A DNA stretch of 64,000 bases from Kingdonia uniflora (lineage: Eukaryota; Streptophyta; Magnoliopsida; Ranunculales; Circaeasteraceae), in assembly GCA_014058105.1 (NCBI GenBank), contig JACGCM010002789.1, positions 558,001 to 622,000 on the forward strand. The letters are read 5' to 3'. Of this stretch, positions 46,963 to 57,294 are shown one piece after another (the stretch's first letter is position 1; the number at the start of each line of letters is the position of its first letter). Both the position numbers and the translations under genes were made by a program. The notes beneath the pieces are model-generated. The model searched no databases and was not told the origin of the DNA. It worked only from the letters and a program-made list of their open reading frames with translations.

Positions 46963-47835
46963 TGGCTCCCCTATTTAGGAGCCCTGAGCTCCTACTCAAG
47001 CTAAAATTAGAGATGTAGAAACTTGAAATCCCCCCGTATCACAAGTGTACCACTTCGATTTGTTGAGATGCTTATCATTTCTACCGCTCCTGGTCGTAGT
47101 CACCCCCCTCTCTAGAATACCATACTCCTTCAAAAGACTTTCTCGCTTAATCCATAGATTTTTAACAAATGGTAGTCGAGTGTCTCCTGTGGAGTCTTCA
47201 TATAGTAGAAATAAGAATATATAATCGCTTCTAGATTTGATAGAAGTCAATACTATCTTAAAATCCATCAAAATACTCTTCTAATGGTCATCCCCCTCCT
47301 TTTTGCTCCCTTTCTTCTCTTCACGATCATGTCGTCTCTTGGAAGTAGAAGCTTTAGAGATCTTTGCAGTAGACATGATGTTCTTATTCTTCTAATTAGA
47401 TCTCTTCCTAGATTGCTTGAGTCGGTTGCATGTCGAGACCATAAACCACAATCTCCCAAGGATGAACGGAATGTTGCTCTGACACCACTTAATCCACAAT
47501 ACGATTGAGAAGCTCTAGTTAGCAGAAAAATATGAAGTACGCCAATTGATTGGGAAAATAAAAACATCAATTGCTTAAAAGTGAAGTAATTGCAATGAAT
47601 CACTCCAAAACCCTAGGCTCTTCCTCAAAACTCTTTCTAGATCTAACATAACCTAACAATGCCTGACCATGCCCCTTTTTATAAGGTTTACAAGTTCCTA
47701 GTTCCAATAAGACTGGGTTACAAGTTCCTAGTCCTAATAGGACTTGCCTACCCTTGCCCCTTTTATAAGGGTTACAAGTTCCTAGTTACAATAAGACTTG
47801 GTTACAATAAGACTTGCCTAGATCGTCCTGGATCA
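46145..47835 (-). mobile_element. Miniature LTR element (TRIM-like) with an extra inverted LTR; TSD ACTTC
   Basis: Flanked by ACTTC (46140-46144, 47836-47840). From right to left on the minus strand: 5' LTR 47835-47488, PBS TGGTGTCAGAGC (47487-47476, initiator-Met tRNA type TGGTATCAGAGC with one change), about 0.5 kb internal sequence, a purine-rich AAATAGGGGAG, 3' LTR 46962-46540, and then an inverted LTR copy 46145-46539. Both outer ends are therefore LTR 5' ends (TGATC.AGGA.GATCTAGGC). The internal region (47271-46996) has one 91-residue open frame (KNLWIKRESLLKEYGILERG) that I do not recognise. No pol domains. Confidence 0.75.
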
Positions 47836-47840
47836 ACTTC

Positions 47841-48334
47841 TCCAAACAATCGATGCGTTCTGAGGTCTTCTGTAACACAATATAAAACTAATACCAATAA
47901 AAATACTGTATTTTGACGATTTCCACCTCCTCCTCCGCTATTTCTTCCAATCTTATCACCACCGATTCTGAATAAAAGGACAACAGTGACAATAAACCAA
48001 AATAAGCCACTTTATACTTACCATACTTCCCATCCACAAGCTCCAAAAACTCGTTACTCAACACCTAGAACGACGTCGTCACCATCCTGGCCTACTCTGC
48101 CTCCACAAAACTGTCGAACAGCAACTCCTTTCTCCCTCTATTTATAACCTTACCTTCAAAATTATAAAGTCCAATATTCTTCCTTAAATACTCCTCGAGA
48201 AGCCAAAATGACCAGATTTATTTGACTTTAGCCTCAGAAATGACAGAATACAGACTTCTACAACATTCGACAACCTATTTACATTCTAATGTTCTTCTCG
48301 ATATAACTAATGATTATGTCAAGAATGGGGCGAT
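47841..48334 (-). pseudogene. Element E upstream antisense ORF, N-terminal part, and polypurine tract
   Basis: Continuation of 46139 beyond the miniature element. Only faint coding remnants are visible (a Gly/Glu-rich EEEVEIVK-like run at 47930). The polypurine-like AAGAATGGGGCGAT (48321-48334) sits directly before the 3' LTR of E; C has GATTGGGGCAAT at the same place (50589-50600). Confidence 0.4.
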
Positions 48335-48806
48335 TGTAGTAGCATATATCTCATATTCGACAAAGAGAAGCTAGCAGAACTTAGTCGAAGACATTCTGTC
48401 ATTCGAGAAGATGTCACGTCTGCGACAACAATTCTCGACCTACTAAAAGTAGCCATTATGCTTGGTCAAATAAAGCCGCTGGGATATCCACGAAGTTTGC
48501 CACTACCCCCAAAATTGGAAACTTCTTTCCTTTTTGCAAACTGCTTGTATCCACTCTAAATACAGGTAGAGAATGTGTTATTCTGATCCGTAACTCAACT
48601 ATTCATACATACCTATATTCTCATCAAATAATAATTGTAATAGCTAGCAACTTAGTAGATTTATCATCAAAACCCTCCATGAGGTCATGATTTTTCTCAA
48701 ACTTTACTGAGTTTCCTCGTAAAATCTAGAGTGTTTAAGCTTATTATTGCATAATCCTTATAAAAGTATTGGCGAAGAATATCCTCTCAAAAAACACGCC
48801 ATTACA
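48335..48806 (+). repeat. 3' LTR of element E
   Basis: TGTAGTAGCATATATCTC to CACGCCATTACA, followed by the TSD TCATG. Aligns end to end with 38920-39371. It includes a diverged TATA box (CTCTAAATACAGG) at about 48553. Confidence 0.85.
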
Positions 48807-48811
48807 TCATG

Positions 48812-49057
48812 TTCTAAGTCAGTTTTTGTTCTTTCCTCATTAAAAACCTTGGCAACCTCTTTTTCTAACCTAGCTCTATTCTCCTGAGCCATGTCCATAC
48901 TTCTCTTCCTGACTCTGTAGTTCCTACCCAAATCCCATATACAGGTAGTTACATCAACTATTATTGGTTCTACATTGACAAAGTTTACAAACATTCCTTC
49001 TGCGCCAGTATCAGGATGATTAGCAGTTTAAACTGGTTCATCCATTAATTTTTAAAC
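48812..49057 (-). pseudogene. Element C main antisense ORF, start of exon 2
   Basis: Acceptor TATTTCAG| then exon from 49057; ATG at 49045-49043 in MDEPV, then a TAA at codon 6, then GAEGMFVNFVNVEPIIVDVTT and MAQENRARLEKEVAKVFNEE up to TKTDLEHD where E is inserted. Continues at 38914. The stop at codon 6 is in the same place as in B. Confidence 0.68.
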
Positions 49058-50046
49058 CTGAAATAGAATTCCTTTTTTAAGTTAGTAAGATATCATATCT
49101 TATATAATTCATGTTTCTATCTGTTAGTCCACATCTTATTATCGAGTAATACTCTACAACAACTCATTTTACCTACTATCTAGTTCTCGAATAAAAGATA
49201 AAGCTGATTAATACAAGTTTTAATTTCTTCGAGATTATCATATCCCTTCTCGATCCAATTCACACATTCATTTCAATTTAGTCCTACCATCGATATGGTT
49301 TTGATTTTTCTCTCGTCAACTATCTAATTCTTCTCGAATATTTTTAATAGGATGTGAGAAGATTCTCGAAGACGTTTATAGGGCGCCCAGACTCTCGCCA
49401 AAATGAGACCAAATCCAAAAAAATTAATTTCTGTTCTCTTCAACATAAAATTAGGTAAAATGCGGCGGGTAATCCGGCAACATATTTTTACTCAAACTCC
49501 TCTATCCCTCAATCACCTAATTTCTCCAAACCTATCTAAAAAACCCATCGTAATACTTATGGTACCAAGAGATCCCACCTCTCTCTATTACACTGTAAAT
49601 CAAAGCAAGACCCTACATCCACAATAGCCAATTAACACCAATAATTACTCCAACATCAACAAATATCACCATTTCATCTCTAAATCACAGATAAGCCAGA
49701 AAACCCTAAAAACTCATTTATACAAATTTTTATAAGTATACTCATTCATACTCAAATTACTTCTTCAAACTAACTCATATATATCTAAACTACAATACGT
49801 TTGTAAGAAATCATCCATACATACAATTAACATCGAATCAAAGTATTCCAAAAATATAAAAACTAACCTTGATGGCGAGCAGCTTCTAAATCTCTCTCCT
49901 TCATAAGTTTTGCCATCTTGATTTACTCAATAATCTCCACTTAACCAATGGTGGAAGGGTTAGCAACAGTAAAGCACTAAGAATCACCTTTAAAATTTCT
50001 TGGAGAAATTAAATATAAGCAGTCGGCAGCTGAAGCACTATTTATA
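49058..50046 (-). promoter_or_regulatory. Element C internal antisense promoter: TATA box, leader exon and 810-bp intron
   Basis: Minus strand GGGCCTATAAATAGTGC (TATA core 50046-50039), leader ending KMAKLMKERDLEAARHQG-like sequence at ATCAAG|GTTAGTTT (intron from 49867), acceptor at 49059-49058. Distances agree with B (177 against 179 nt from TATA to donor; introns of 816 and 810 bp). Confidence 0.66.
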
Positions 50047-50600
50047 GGCCCTACGCGACTGTTCACCGCACCCCTTCGAGACCCTTCTACTAATCGCCTA
50101 GCATAACGCTTAGCATATCGCTTCTCGAAGTCTAAGACCCTTCATCTCCTCAAAGATAACAAGCTATTATACTGTTGCTCAAAACCGTCCAAATACATAT
50201 CTACCTCCTTTGTTTTTCCTTGCTTCACCATAACAATTCTCAAACTCACAAACAGAGACTGTACATCAAATTCCTTATAACTTAATACATCACTCACAAG
50301 AATACACCTAGCTATTATTCTTTGAAGTAAATAAACCACATCTTTCCTTTTTTATCAACTCCTATTTTTAGTGGATAGTTGTAATCAAATTTTAAATTTT
50401 AAAATTCCAAAACACGAATGTAATTATTACAACGACCACCAAAAAATGATTCATCAAAAATCATTTTATTATCAACGAGAAGAGTACATCGATTCTTTTA
50501 CAGTTAGAATGAGACACATGCTTGTTCTACACTCTTCCACCAAGTTCAGTATTTTTCTTCTCAACATAACAATAAGTAATTATATCGAGATTGGGGCAAT
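50047..50600 (-). pseudogene. Element C upstream antisense ORF (remnant) and polypurine tract
   Basis: Open piece 50339-50142: VYLLQRIIARCILVSDVLSY, KEFDVQSLFVSLRIVMVKQG, then LDGFEQQYNSLLSLRR. This is the GDxLxxKELDVQ block. Its N-terminal block, present in D, is not seen before the LTR. The 3' polypurine tract is GATTGGGGCAAT, ending at 50600. Confidence 0.55.
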
Positions 50601-52104
50601 TGTAGTAGCATATTCCCCATACTCGATAAGGATAAGCTAAATAAAGTCAGGTCGAAGGTATCCCATCATTTGAGAAGGGTTTGTGGTATCATATTCCCTA
50701 GACTCGATAAGGAGAAGCCAGCATAACCAAATCAAAGATATATGTTAATTCTAGAAGAAATTAGGTTCACGTCTACAGATCTCGACCCTCTACAGTAACC
50801 ATTACACTTGGTCAAATAGAGCTATTGTACATGATCCTGTTGGGGTGAATGTGTGGATTACATCCCCCGTGTGTAATTTTGTTTTATCCATTATCTCTAT
50901 AACATATAAATAATCAACCAAGAAACATAAACACAATAATTTATGTACACATAGCATAATATTATTTACTGGAGGTTCACCCTAAGGCTATTCCCTACTA
51001 CTAAGTTAGAAATCTAGTATGTATCCAAGTTTAATTGCAAGCCCTTAAAAGATTCCAACGAACATGGAATTCCCTAATCTTAATACCTTCATATAGATTT
51101 ACAAGAGAAGAAGAAGAAGAAAATAATAGATCAATCAAGAACCCAGAGATTACCTCAACAAAGACCAAGTTGCATACCTTCTTCTTGAAACCCTTTTAAT
51201 CTTCTTTCTTTATTAATTTATCATCTTATCAACCAAGAGGTACTTCTCCTCTCACCATCAAATCCCAAGAGAACACCCTCCACATTCTTCCTTGTAAAGA
51301 CCAACTTTTTACAAGGTCTATCATAAAGGATAAATCTCTTATAGATTTCAAGTTAGGTTTCTATAAACCTCATAGGTTCCTTTTATAACCAAAACAACCT
51401 AAAACCTATTCATCCATAAATTAGAAGTTTCTAATACTTATCCTACTTGAAGTAGAAGTATTCCAAAACAAAAAAAACAATAACAAAAGGGGACAAAAAA
51501 CATTCAAAGGACAGATCTACTTCGAATACAACTCGAACTCAAATTTGGTGCCAGAATCTGCCTCGAGATCCGTACTAGCAAACTAAACTGATTATAACCT
51601 CAGATCCAACGATCCGATCATCTGTTAATCTTCTTGGCTTCGTATCGACAATTCTTACAACTTATGTTCTTTAACATTTTGCATTAGACCAACTCCCTGA
51701 TCACCGTAATCAGATCTTTCCATTTTTAATCTATTTCCTTCCATTTTGAGCTACAAATACTAATAATAAATCAATGAAGTTCGCCCACCACCCATGAAAC
51801 CAGTAGGCCAATTATTTGTAATTGTCTATATTAACTATAAATATAGGCAGAGCTTATGTCAACAAAAGATCCCCCAGCTTTTTCTATCATTCTGAATATT
51901 ACTAGTCGCATATCTTCATAATTGTAATAATCTAGCACATATTGGATTTATACTTTCAAATTCTCTTCGAGGTCGAGGCTTTTCTCAGGATTTACTAAGT
52001 TTCTACGTAAAATCTAGTTTATTCTAAGATTATTTACAAACTCCTAATAACCTCATTACTTAAAGTATTGGCAAAGTTTACCAATCAAAAAACTAACCAT
52101 TATA
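50601..52104 (+). repeat. 3' LTR of element C, split by an insertion
   Basis: TGTAGTAGCATATTCCCC at 50601; U3 duplication as in the 5' LTR (second GTATCATATTCCCTAGACTCG at about 50680); interrupted after CATGATCC at 50837; resumes ATGAAGTTCGCCCACCACCC at 51774; ends AACTAACCATTATA at 52104. Confidence 0.82.
50838..51773 (+). mobile_element. ~0.94-kb insertion in C's 3' LTR, possibly a copia-type solo LTR
   Basis: Other LTR copies read GATCCGTGAAGTTCGCCC without interruption, so about 936 bp is inserted. It starts TGTTGGGGTGAATGTG and ends AATAAATCA (TG...CA). It has an AACATATAAATAATC box early and no coding sequence. No clean TSD is seen (GATCC on the left, ATGAA on the right). A solo LTR, probably Ty1/copia-like, is the best guess; another small TE is possible. 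Confidence 0.5.
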
Positions 52105-52598
52105 GGGGCCAGTTGTAATGGCTAGTTTTCTGGCTGGAAACCTCACAAATACTTTTGCAAAGGGAGCACTACTTAAATGTAAGTAAAGACTATGACGTAG
52201 TATATTTTACGTGGAAATTTAGTGAAATCTAAGAAAAACCACGACCTCAAAGACAGTTTTTATGATAAAAATTTACTATATGCTAAAATTATTACAATTG
52301 AGAGAGATTAAGTGGAGAATGGTAATGAATTTATGATAGATATTCCATAGAGTATTGATATATGTTCTACCTGCATTTAAAAATAATTTATTGGTAGTTA
52401 CAAGTATTTTTCCTATCTTTAAGGGTAGTGGGCAAACTTCACGGATCATGTACAACGGTTCTATTTGACCTAGTATAACTATTGTTTTTGATGGTCGAGA
52501 TCTGTAGTTATGGTCTTGTCGTCTTCTAGAATAATAAGATACCTTTGACATGATTCTGCCAGCTTGTCCTTATCAAATTAGGGGAATATGCTGCTACA
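52105..52598 (-). repeat. 5' LTR of element B (reversed) with a remnant of its PBS
   Basis: TGTAATGGCTAGTTTTCTGG (from 52114) to GGGGAATATGCTGCTACA (52598). The nine bases before it, GGGGCCAGT, resemble the reversed PBS (GGCGCCAAT). Followed by GATAT, the partner of GTTAT at 7018-7022. Element C's LTR ends directly before the nine bases. Confidence 0.78.
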
Positions 52599-52643
52599 GA
52601 TATACTAGTAGTATAATACATGCAGTTATAAATTTTAGATGTA

Positions 52644-52863
52644 ATGGCCTAATTTCGTAGCTCGAAATGGCTCAAAATTAGCTCTTACACAAAATGTACC
52701 TGTGGTAAAAAAAATATAAAACAATAAATAATACAGATAATTTAGCGTAGAAAACATTTGAATAGGTAAAAAACTACGGCCTCTGTAATTACAGAGGTTA
52801 AAGCTGAGATATTTTGGGGATTAATCTTTGGATTTGCCCACCCCAATTTTTGTAGCACCGACA
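52644..52863 (-). repeat. 3' LTR of element F (reversed, short)
   Basis: Plus strand TGTAATGGCCTAATTTCG to GTAGCACCGACA. Reversed, its R/U5 part GGCCGTAGTTTTTTACCTATTC and TTTTCTACGCTAAATTATC matches element A's LTR (GGTCATGGTTTTACCTATTC, TTTCCACGCTAAATCTTA). At 220 bp it is less than half the length of A's LTR and has no TATA box, so U3 has probably been lost. Confidence 0.6.
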
Positions 52864-54360
52864 TATTATAGTATGTCAGAACGAAGTGGCTGAAGTTGTG
52901 AAAGACTTTTACTGTATGTGGAGATTTCATTACCTTGTCTTGACAGACGAGCAGCGTTAGAGGTGTCTTTACATCCTTGTAGAGGACAAGGTTGAGGAGA
53001 TAGATGTGGGGGCCGATGTATCTGTGAGGAAGTATCGCCAGTATTTTGTGAAGGACTGGATTCTAAGTTAGGACTCCTTTTCGTCTCAATCAACTCCTAG
53101 TTGATGGGGGTTGTGGAGGAGGAGACGATGGTGGTGGTGGAGGAAGATAGATATTAGAAGTCTTGCCTCTACATAATCATTGTCTCTTGGCGCGAAGAAG
53201 ACCTTCAATTTGAAGGGTTGGTTCAAGCACTGACACCGTTGCTTCCTCAGTTTCTTATAGAAGTTAATGGTGTGAATGAAGAAGGATCCTCAGTGATTTC
53301 CAGTTCCTAGATTGCTTCAGAAGATTCTTCGAGTGAATCATCACTGGAAAACGATATATAACCTGTAAAATGATTTGTAATAGTATCTTAAACATTTATT
53401 ATCTGTAAATTATTTGAAAGACTTCTTATTTATAAAGTATCTATAACTGATATTCAAGTTAATGAAAAAGTTTTATGTTCAAACTCTGCATGATAGATAG
53501 AATTAACTTTTTTGATTGAAATCGAACTAAAAGAAATATAGGTATTTATGTCTAGAGGACGAAAATGTAATATTGGAAGTCAAACTAAAGAATGGAGTTA
53601 TATTTAGTCGAATCGTGGAAAATATATGTTAATACATGTAAAAAATATGCTTGTGAAAGTATGTAGATGTATAAAAATATGTATCGAACTGAACAAGTTA
53701 TAGAATCATGAGGGAAGAATCTCTTTCTAGATATAGAATATGTAGAAATTAAAAAATTTGAGCTTATAGAGTTGTCTGTTTCAGAAATGCCGTGTAGGAG
53801 GAGAAATTGTAAGAAATAAGTCAAAATAAGACATGACGAATACAAAGAGGTCGATGTAGACAGATAAGTTCAAATAACTTTTTTTCGCAATCTTAGGGTT
53901 TCTAGTTATGGTAAAATAGATGATAATATATATACGGAATGTGAGGGATTTAAATTGATCTTGAAAAGTATATAAATATGAGGGGAATGTGATTAAATGA
54001 GGAGGAAGAAAGAAAATATGGTGAGGACTGATTTTGAGAGAGTTCGTCATGCTGCTAAGAGACGATTGGTGATAAAGATAGAAGAAGTACGAAAGAGGAT
54101 TTTTAGGTTGTTAGACTGTGATTTTAACTTGCCTGAATCTGAACTGCTGTTCGAAGGCATGGATGTGAGGGAGAAGGAACTTGAGATCGGGCGCCATTTT
54201 TACTTGGATATTTTTCGTAAAGTAATTCTGGAGCCTGCAACTTGAAAAGAGGCTATAAGACAAATTGCTAAGGAAGAGATCGAGGAGGAAGATTTAAGGA
54301 TTAATGGCAGAGAAATGATTAGGTGTGGCTCCCCATGACATCAGGGATGTTTTATCTGTA
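52864..54360 (+). pseudogene. Element F upstream antisense ORF
   Basis: First block near 52910-53060 (WRFHYLVLTDEQR.RCLYIL, VEDKVEEIDVGADVSVRKYR) aligns with D 22330-22440. A Gly-rich stretch follows at 53105-53150. Second block: open frame 53997-54245 (MVRTDFERVRHAAKRRLVIK, IEEVRKRIFRLLDCDFNLPE, EGMDVREKELEIGRHFYLDI), then after one stop EAIRQIAKEEIEEEDLRING. Charged, no membrane segment; family not recognised. Between the blocks (53380-53990) I see no gene. Confidence 0.52.
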
Positions 54361-54814
54361 ATTATATGTGAGGGAGCAAATTGAATGAGGTCAAATAACT
54401 GTAATTGAAATGTAAGTAGAATGTTGTTCTTTGAATCTGTCTAATTTCTTTTTAAATGTTTTTTGGAACTATTATGAATAAAGAATTTGAATTTCAAATG
54501 TGATAGTTTTGGAAATGTCGTCAGCAGTTCTATAAGTAGTAGAAGTAGGAATAGAAAGGCAGGTGAGCTTTAATTTTTGTCTTTTGTATAATTTATAGGA
54601 AAAGTATGCGTGTGAGTGTTGAATCGTCATGAGTGGGGGGAAGTCAGAGAGATGATAATATATTAAAATATAGGACCGGGGGAAATGATGGCAAGGTGCC
54701 TTTACCAAAAAGGTGTAAAATATCTAACATTAATTATGGAAGAGACGCTTCAGTTCCAAAACCGAGGGCGGCTCGTATAAGGCCCAATAACTTCCAGTAG
54801 TTAGAGACAGAAAA

Positions 54815-55269
54815 TATAAATAATACTTCATCTTCCTTATTCAAGTGTTTATCAACTTTAGAAAAATAGAAGAACAGTATAAGAGAAAGGAGAAAAAATT
54901 ATAGAGATTCACGTGAGGGTTTAGACAAGAGTGGTCACCGCTCAAAGAGAGAAAAAGTCATGGAGATAGAAACACGATGATAGTTTCATAACAGTGTTGT
55001 GAAGGAGGGATTTGGAACAGCTTCAGATTCGTATTCAGAAGTAGAAGGTTAGTAAACGATTGATGATTGCGAATGTGTGTGTTGACTGATTTTGTGGGGG
55101 GGGGTTTAACTTTGAAAGATTGTTATTTATAGTAACCTACAAAAATTTGTTTGATATATGTATAAAAGATAGATATGTATATGATATACGTATATGCATG
55201 ATGAATGTATGGTAGATGTGTGCATGGCTGGGTAAAAGATAATGATAGAATACTTAGACCTTTATGTAG
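54815..55269 (+). promoter_or_regulatory. Element F internal antisense promoter: TATA box, leader exon and 222-bp intron
   Basis: AAAATATAAATAATAC (TATA core 54815-54822), leader to GTAGAAG|GTTAGTAAAC (intron from 55048), acceptor TTTATGTAG| at 55269. ATG of the antisense ORF at 55324. A pure G run of 10 (near 55097) and ATATGTATA-rich sequence lie in the intron. Confidence 0.58.
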
Positions 55270-57171
55270 GTTGTGAGGAATATCTGTGTAGAATTAAACC
55301 TCACCCTTAGACCTATAATTGAGATGGAGACTTCAACTGATATGGAGGCGTCGACCTTAGGTCGTACGGTTAAGTGTGAGAACATAGAATCTGTAAATGT
55401 AGAATTTGAGGGGGAGGACGATGTAGTACATGTTCAATTTCTAGATTTCCCTGGTAAATTAGTATCGCACCCACCAAACTCTGATATGTTTTAAGAGTTT
55501 TGTCAATCCAAAGCCACAGTAGGTAAAAAATGGGGCAATGTTGTAAAGCATGCTAGTAGGATATTTAGAGGTTGTATTGTATCATCAGGGGAAGAGCATT
55601 TCTCTTTGCTGCCCAATTTAGAAAAAGAGAAATCATATAGGGGAGTTAATGAATCGATCTTTCTTGAGTATTATGATGGGAATACCCAAGGAAACCTAGA
55701 CGAGGGTTTTTTATGTTATCTGTCTCAGTTGGAATATGTACTGAGTTTACCCCTTAGCAATCTTGCTAAAGACATAATGAATACCATAGGGGTTTGTCCT
55801 GCCCAACTGAATGGGAACATGTAGGAGGTGATCAATGTTTGTGAGAATTTGAATAAATTGTGGGAAGAGAATAAAGTAGAGAGGAAAATAACTCCTGATG
55901 AAGTTTTGAAGTACTATGTTGTAAAACATTTGGGGGTGCGTATTTCTGTTTGAACTCGTCTCGACCGTTATTTTATTTGAATTCAGCAGGTCAAGTTTGG
56001 AATGAGAATGTGATATGGGTCAAAGGTGATTGCCTTCAGAGAGAGAATAAAGAACAGATAAAAAATTTATATAAAATTTTGAAGAAAAGTAAGTAATAGT
56101 GTATAATACCGAAATACTATTTTTAAATGTTGTTTTGTGGTCTAACAATGTATTATGTTTGTTTGACAGGTCCTCGGTCAAAGGTGACAAAGAAAGAGTC
56201 ACTATTAGATAGTGTTGCTTGAGAAGGGGCTGAGCTCGAGATAGTGCTAAAAGTACTTGGTATTAACAAAAATAAAAAGCTAACAGTAGGTCTGAAAAGG
56301 TACAAAAGTCTCAGGCAAAAAGACTAATGATGGGTGTTGGAGATAGGGAGAAGCATCTGGTTTTTTCCGAGAGCCACTGATATAGATTTTGAGGATGCTC
56401 TAGAAGTGACCACTTTGAGCAAGGTAGCTCTGAGGTTTTCAAAGAAGAAAGCTGTTAAGGGTAGCTCGGCCTCTGAAAACCATGGTGAGTGGGGAGGTTG
56501 ACAAGACTACAAAAAAGAGGAGAGCAGATCCTCCTACTAAAGTGATTAGGGTGAAGGTCGTGAAGAGCCGACTTACTGAAGAAGATGATCTATGAGCTAT
56601 GGAGGACAGGGTGAGGCTAACATCTCACAAGGGTACTGAGGAACTGAGTGCCTCTACGCAGTTGGAGTTGAGAAAAATGGTAAGTTTTGATAACTTATTT
56701 ATTTATGAACTTTACATTTTGATTTGAGCTGAAAATGTGTTTGATTTATTCTAGGCTACTCGTTTGCTGCAGGGTATCTACCTCGGGATCGAGGAGGGAA
56801 AAGCTGATCTCGAGAGTAGAAAAGCCGAGCTCAAGAAGAAGGTAGCTCAACTTAAGTCTGACTTGGCTCTAAAAGATGAGCGATTGTTTGCTGTAAAGGC
56901 TGTGCAGGAAGTTCTTATTAGTGAGATGATATAGGAGGCGTAGAAGAATGTAGATGATGTTTCCCTTGAACGTGATAGACTCGGGCACCATCTCCTCTCA
57001 GTGGGGTACATAAAAGTTGATGTTAAAGCCATTATGGCTGGTATCTACGTGGAAGAAGATGAGGTGGAAGAGGATGTCTCTGCTGAAGATGGTGTGGTAA
57101 CATGGTTGAATGGGGTTTCTACCAGAACTGATCTAGAGAATCGAGGGGATGATATTGAGAAGATAGAGTAA
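55270..57171 (+). pseudogene. Element F main antisense ORF (Transposase_28-like)
   Basis: Exons 55270-56088, 56170-56679, 56755-57171, separated by small introns with GTAAGT donors and ACAG/CTAG acceptors. Exon 2: METSTDMEASTLGRTVKCEN, acidic VEFEGEDDVVHVQF, then LEYVLSLPLSNLAKDIMNTI, GVCPAQLNGNM and ITPDEVLKYYVVKHLG. A frameshift follows and then YFCLNSSRPLFYLNSAGQVW, VIWVKGDCLQ. The LPL...G..PAQL.PN...W order with a final W.K.FFWVKG-like step resembles Transposase_28 plant proteins. The last exon is a coiled coil (ESRKAELKKKVAQLKSDLAL). Stops at about 55495, 55825, 56320 and 56500. Confidence 0.68.
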
Positions 57172-57294
57172 AGTTGTTAGAGTTTTGCGATTGTTTTTGT
57201 GTGGTTTGGAAAACTTTATTAAATATTGCTTTAGAGGATAAACTTTTGATAGGCTAAAAGATGTTGTAAACATTATTTGTTGGAACTTAAGGAT

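Larger units (their letters stand above)
38920..48806 (+). mobile_element. Element E: Tat-type gypsy element (family 1) inserted in C's antisense ORF
   Basis: LTRs 38920-39371 and 48335-48806; perfect TSD TCATG (38915-38919, 48807-48811). The insertion cuts C's antisense ORF between TKTDLEHD (48820) and EPQPSDREECACG (38914). Gag, protease and integrase are plus; RT and RNase H are deleted; antisense genes are minus. A miniature LTR element sits at 46145-47835. Confidence 0.87.
15527..52104 (+). mobile_element. Element C: Tat-type gypsy element (family 1) nested in B, itself split by D and E
   Basis: 5' LTR 15527-16093, 3' LTR 50601-52104. Own sequence: 15527-21352, 36260-38919, 48812-52104. 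Gag-pol runs plus; antisense genes run minus (50339-36816). No TSD is found: the left flank is GTGAT and the right flank GGGGC, consistent with the deletion of B sequence at the right junction. Length without D, E and the LTR insert is close to 10.8 kb. Confidence 0.8.
7023..52598 (-). mobile_element. Element B: outermost Tat-type gypsy element (family 1), split by nested insertions
   Basis: Reversed LTRs lie at 7023-7449 (3' LTR) and 52114-52598 (5' LTR). Flanking 5-mers are GTTAT (7018-7022) and GATAT (52599-52603), a TSD with one mismatch. Element B's own sequence is 7023-15526 plus about 52105-52598; the rest is element C and what C contains. Order on the minus strand: 5' LTR, gag, protease, RT, RNase H; integrase is missing; then convergent plus-strand antisense genes and the 3' LTR. 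Roughly 430 bp of 5' UTR/start of gag is missing next to C's right end, judged by alignment with element D. The two LTRs have clearly diverged and the 3' one carries a deletion, so the insertion is old. Confidence 0.8.

Noticed and set aside
47268..47603. 111-codon minus-strand frame and its plus-strand shadow in the miniature element
   Set aside because: It spans the PBS and LTR edge, so it cannot be a natural gene of the element.
7023..52598. A host gene cluster or a CRISPR-like or tandem-operon system
   Set aside because: All repeats resolve into LTRs, TIRs or a minisatellite, and all coding blocks into retroelement domains or the EXO84 fragment. Nothing suggests a prokaryotic system.
53585..54050. 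Minus-strand frames next to F's upstream antisense ORF
   Set aside because: Shadows of the plus-strand gene region; poor composition and no motif.
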